From: Pontimonas sp. | GTDB lineage: Bacteria; Actinomycetota; Actinomycetes; Actinomycetales; Microbacteriaceae | Direction: 5' to 3' | Length of the DNA: 7,629 bases | Assembly: GCA_021741945.1 (NCBI GenBank) | Contig: JAIOWV010000060.1 | Location: 1-7,629 of the forward strand | Shown here: positions 6,401 to 7,629 of the stretch, one piece after another | Layout of the letters: each line of letters starts with the position of its first letter | Position numbering within the stretch: position 1 is the first letter of the stretch | Position numbers and translations under genes: made by a program | The notes under the pieces: generated by a model | Seen by the model: the letters and a program-made list of their open reading frames with translations, nothing else | Database searches by the model: none | Told to the model about the DNA's origin: nothing

Positions 6401-6967
6401 GCAGGTCTCGAGATACCGCTTGCCCGCGAGGCTGACTTGTCGATCGCCGAACTCTTGTCCTCAGATAAGGACGATGGCGAGGTCCTGACCATTGCAGGAC
6501 TTATCACCGGTGTCAACCATCGTGTAGCCCGCTCCAACGGCAATCCCTACGCGCAGGTAACCATTGAAGATTTTGGTGGTGAAATTGCCGTCATGTTCCT
6601 GGGCAAGACCTACCAGAACTACCAATCAGACTTGGTGCCCGACAGTGTGGTTGCACTTCGTGGACGGATTTCTAAGCGCGATGAGGGCATTGGTCTTCAC
6701 GCCGTGGAATTGATTCCGCTGACCATCAGCGCCGACTCTTCCGATGAACCATTGACGCTCACCGTGCCAGAGAAATTCGCCACGGTTTCCGTCTTGACCG
6801 CGCTAGATCAGGCTCTGGAGCGGCACGAAGGACATGCGGCCGTCCGCCTTCGACTCGTGAAGTCTGGGGTTGCCCGTGTCTTTGAGCTTCCGCGAAGAGT
6901 CACGGTGAGTATTGACCTCATCGGTGAAGTGAAAAGCTTGCTTGGCTCTGAGTGTCTCAGCGCCTAG
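3446..6967 (+). CDS. dnaE: DNA polymerase III subunit alpha, DnaE1
   Basis: The replicative DNA polymerase catalytic subunit, 1173 residues, usual length for actinobacterial DnaE1. The PHP domain (about 8-280) has all nine expected metal-site residues: H12, H14, D21, H46, E71, H104, C154, D222 and H224. The C-family polymerase core includes GPGRGSGAGS, the palm motif PDFDVDF with D416 and D418, and the third aspartate D578 in KMDFLSLRN, followed by fingers with AFNKAHSAAYG. A helix-hairpin-helix region follows (AIRNVGVGVVDAIRAAR, about 850-870), then an OB fold (about 1013-1060) and a C-terminal domain. The GTG at 3446 is the preferred start because GAGGAGG (3434-3440) lies 5 nt upstream. The in-frame GTG 3440 overlaps that site and TTG 3443 is too close. 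Transcription may start at the -10-like TACGCT at 3411-3416. The gene converges on the next gene with a 16-nt gap. Confidence 0.97.
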   Translation: MSSAGDSFAHLHVHTEYSMLDGAAKISALIDEVARLEMPGVAITDHGVMFGAYEFWRQATAAGVNPIIGIEAYLTPGTHRSDKTRVQWGGGGEDDVSGAGSYTHITLLSESTEGMHNLFRMSSLASLEGYYFKPRMDRDLLSRYSAGVIATTGCPSGEVQTRLRLGQYDEAVKAAAEFRGIFGADNYFVEIMDHGLGLEKRVIGDLLKLSKELGLPLVATNDLHYTTAADADAHAALLCVQSGSTLDDPKRFKFDSDEFYLKTPAQMRQLFAEFPEASDNTLLIAQRASVSFDESANYMPRFPVPEGETEASFFEKEVHRGLAVRYPKGIPDRVKAQADYEIGVIIQMGFASYFLVVADFINWAKNNGIRVGPGRGSGAGSMAAFAMRITELDPLEHGLIFERFLNPERVSMPDFDVDFDERRRGEVIRYVTEKYGDERVAQIVTFGTIKAKQALKDAARVLGYPYGMGEKLTKLMPPGVMGKEMVLSGITDKSHERYKEAADFRAVLESDRDAQIVFERAQGLENLKRQWGVHAAGVIMSSEPLIDIVPIMKREQDGQVVTQFDFPAAEALGLVKMDFLSLRNLTIIDDALDNIEANRGERPILEELTLDDPEAYKLLARGDTLGVFQLDGGPMRSLLRLLKPDSFEDISAVLALYRPGPMGADSHTNYALRKNGAQKITPLHPELAEALEQILGTTYGLIVYQEQVMEIAQKLAGYTLAQADLLRRAMGKKKKEELDIQFEAFRAGMNGNGFSDDAVSTLWEVLVPFSDYAFNKAHSAAYGMISYWTAFLKAHYPAEYMAALLTSVSDQKDKSAIYLNECRRMGINVLPPDVNESFATFAAVGEDIRFGLAAIRNVGVGVVDAIRAARESQGAFVGFHDFVKKVPSTVLNKRTVESLIKGGAFDQLGDSRRALYDIHESVVEGAIRNKKAEEHGDVGFDFDSLMEDAGEQSAQLVPERPEWPRKELLSLEREMLGLYVSDHPLAGLEIPLAREADLSIAELLSSDKDDGEVLTIAGLITGVNHRVARSNGNPYAQVTIEDFGGEIAVMFLGKTYQNYQSDLVPDSVVALRGRISKRDEGIGLHAVELIPLTISADSSDEPLTLTVPEKFATVSVLTALDQALERHEGHAAVRLRLVKSGVARVFELPRRVTVSIDLIGEVKSLLGSECLSA
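6944..6964 (+). terminator. Hairpin at the very 3' end of dnaE, possible transcription or mRNA 3' end
   Basis: CTGAG (6948-6952) and CTCAG (6956-6960) pair around TGT. After one mismatch, GGC (6944-6946) pairs with GCC (6962-6964). The structure ends just before the TAG stop in a tight convergent junction, where a terminator would be useful, but no T-tract follows on either strand. Confidence 0.3.
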
Positions 6968-6983
6968 AACAGGCTTCAATCGT

Positions 6984-7484
6984 TTAGCCGATCGAGGCAG
7001 CCCGACGGTAGTCCTTGCCCTGGTAGACCAGCGCGTCGCCGCCGGGGCCGACGTTGCCACCAAGAATTCGCACGGCGACTGTCGCGCTGAATTCCACCTC
7101 CATGGTGTCGACAATCTTCGCGTGGAGCCAGGCCGAGACGCCCTTGAGAAGGGGGAGACCCTCGGGGCCTGGTGCCCAATGGTCACCGGCAAAACGCTCG
7201 CTTGCCTCTCCTGCCATGGTGTGGGCAAGGTCGAGGTTATCGGTGCTGAGCATGTGAATGATGACGGATTGATTAGCCTTCATGGACGCCCAGGAACTGG
7301 CTGTCTGCGACATGTTGAAGGTCGCCAGCGGGGGTGCTGCTGAGAGGGAGGCCAGTGATGTGGCGGTGAAGCCGGTGGGGGACCCGTCTTTTTTGAGTGC
7401 TGTCACCACCGAGATTCCCGCACCGTGGCGGCGGAAGGCCTCAAGGAAGATCTGGGAGGGTGAAAGTTCGCTGTAGTCGCTCAT
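6984..7484 (-). CDS. Flavin reductase-like (DIM6/NTAB, split-barrel FMN-binding) protein
   Basis: The 166-residue product matches the short-chain flavin reductase-like family, which binds FMN or FAD in a split beta-barrel and often reduces free flavin with NAD(P)H for a partner monooxygenase. The N-terminal half is typical: FRRHGAGISVVTA (17-29), a Gly-containing turn then GFTATSLASLSAAPPL (38-53), and FNMSQTASSW (56-65), followed by the usual FAGDHW-like segment at 98-103. The C-terminal GDHT-type motif of many family members is not evident; FSATVAVRI (132-140) stands in its place before ALVYQGKDYRR. Partner and substrate are unknown, and no monooxygenase gene is visible nearby. ATG 7484 was chosen because the family homology begins right after it; an upstream in-frame TTG at 7523 would fall inside an inverted repeat. 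The start has no good Shine-Dalgarno but has TAGGCT 7 nt upstream on this strand. Confidence 0.85.
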   Translation of the reverse strand: MSDYSELSPSQIFLEAFRRHGAGISVVTALKKDGSPTGFTATSLASLSAAPPLATFNMSQTASSWASMKANQSVIIHMLSTDNLDLAHTMAGEASERFAGDHWAPGPEGLPLLKGVSAWLHAKIVDTMEVEFSATVAVRILGGNVGPGGDALVYQGKDYRRAASIG

Positions 7485-7491
7485 TCCACAT

Positions 7492-7497
7492 AGCCTA
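7492..7497 (-). promoter_or_regulatory. Candidate -10 element for the flavin-reductase-like gene
   Basis: Read on the minus strand the hexamer is TAGGCT, a TAnnnT match, ending 7 nt before ATG 7484. This predicts a start at or next to the A of ATG, that is, a leaderless mRNA, in keeping with the lack of a well-placed Shine-Dalgarno. A TTGAAA -35-like hexamer exists upstream (7523-7518) but with a 20-nt spacer, which is long. Confidence 0.4.
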
Positions 7498-7512
7498 AGG
7501 CCAGAGCGCCAC

Positions 7513-7528
7513 GGTTCTTTCAAGAACC
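7513..7528. promoter_or_regulatory. 16-bp inverted repeat, candidate operator between divergent genes
   Basis: GGTTCTT (7513-7519) and AAGAACC (7522-7528) are perfect inverted arms around TC. The site lies midway between the divergent flavin reductase and hisD starts and covers the expected -35 region of both candidate promoters. It has no T-tract and is upstream of both genes, so a regulator-binding site is more likely than a terminator. The regulator is not identifiable. Confidence 0.5.
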
Positions 7529-7535
7529 CTCCGGG

Positions 7536-7541
7536 TACGAT
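7536..7541 (+). promoter_or_regulatory. Candidate -10 element for hisD
   Basis: TACGAT fits TAnnnT and ends 9 nt before ATG 7551, so the start would fall at about 7548-7551. No Shine-Dalgarno intervenes. A -35 at standard spacing would fall within the inverted repeat at 7513-7528. Confidence 0.4.
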
Positions 7542-7550
7542 GTAACCGCC

Positions 7551-7629
7551 ATGATTCGCATATCTGACCTTCGTGAGATGAACATCACTCCCGAGACGGC
7601 GCTCGGCTTTGTGCCGAGGGTTGTCATCG
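7551..7629 (+). CDS. hisD: Probable histidinol dehydrogenase HisD, N-terminus (partial, runs off window)
   Basis: Twenty-six codons are present before the window ends. The start MIRISDLRE followed by a short spacer and FVPR resembles the N-terminus of actinobacterial HisD (consensus of the type DLRG ... LPR). HisD oxidises histidinol to histidine in two NAD-dependent steps, the last stage of histidine synthesis. A hisD gene downstream of dnaE is a common arrangement in Microbacteriaceae-like genomes, which supports the call. No catalytic or zinc-binding residue lies in the visible part, so the assignment rests on the N-terminal pattern and context only. There is no Shine-Dalgarno sequence before ATG 7551, and TACGAT at 7536-7541 gives a -10 element at a distance suited to a leaderless or near-leaderless mRNA. 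The gene is divergent from the flavin-reductase-like gene, with 66 nt between the starts. Confidence 0.68.
   Translation, partial: MIRISDLREMNITPETALGFVPRVVI

Noticed and set aside
7485..7523. A 13-residue N-terminal extension of the flavin-reductase-like protein from TTG 7523.
   Set aside because: The start codon lies within the inverted repeat, the added residues do not resemble the family, and ATG 7484 begins right at the family homology.

Overview
The window is an ordinary, tightly packed chromosomal stretch from an actinobacterium, most likely a member of the Microbacteriaceae or a related small-genome Micrococcales line. The evidence is the gene order (3' end of ftsZ, PLP-binding yggS homologue, sepF, yggT-like gene, Wag31-type divIVA, then an RluA-family pseudouridine synthase and dnaE1), the FtsZ tail ending in DVPDFLR, the Wag31-style DivIVA start, and a moderately high GC content (judged by eye, not counted). 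Gaps between genes are short and no mobile element, tRNA, rRNA or CRISPR array is visible. This is a conserved cell-division and growth neighbourhood, and I see no undescribed system in it.

Layout. 1-215 is the C-terminal tail of FtsZ, whose stop overlaps the first possible start of the PLP homeostasis protein (215-898). SepF (933-1376) is the FtsZ membrane anchor, the YggT-like two-helix membrane protein follows (1419-1709), then DivIVA/Wag31 (1823-2392), the polar growth scaffold. An RluA/RluD-type 23S rRNA pseudouridine synthase (2450-3370) comes next, with no lspA between it and divIVA. Replicative polymerase DnaE1 (3446-6967) has an apparently intact PHP proofreading site. A small flavin-reductase-like gene on the minus strand (7484-6984) converges on dnaE. 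The window closes with the first 26 codons of a probable hisD (from 7551), divergent from the flavin reductase gene.

How the genes work together. FtsZ, SepF and DivIVA act in septum placement and polar wall synthesis, and YggT is a usual but poorly understood companion. YggS buffers pyridoxal phosphate. RluD-like and DnaE1 serve ribosome maturation and chromosome replication. The plus-strand genes could be read as one long unit from ftsZ to dnaE, but internal -10-like signals before yggT, divIVA and dnaE suggest extra promoters. Three genes (yggT, the flavin reductase and hisD) lack a Shine-Dalgarno sequence and have a -10-like hexamer just upstream of ATG, which suggests leaderless or near-leaderless mRNAs.

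Points worth a second look are the 16-bp inverted repeat between the divergent flavin reductase and hisD genes, the 14-bp perfect palindrome before divIVA, the missing lspA, a long coding-region hairpin in the pseudouridine synthase gene, and a non-canonical clamp-binding region in DnaE1.
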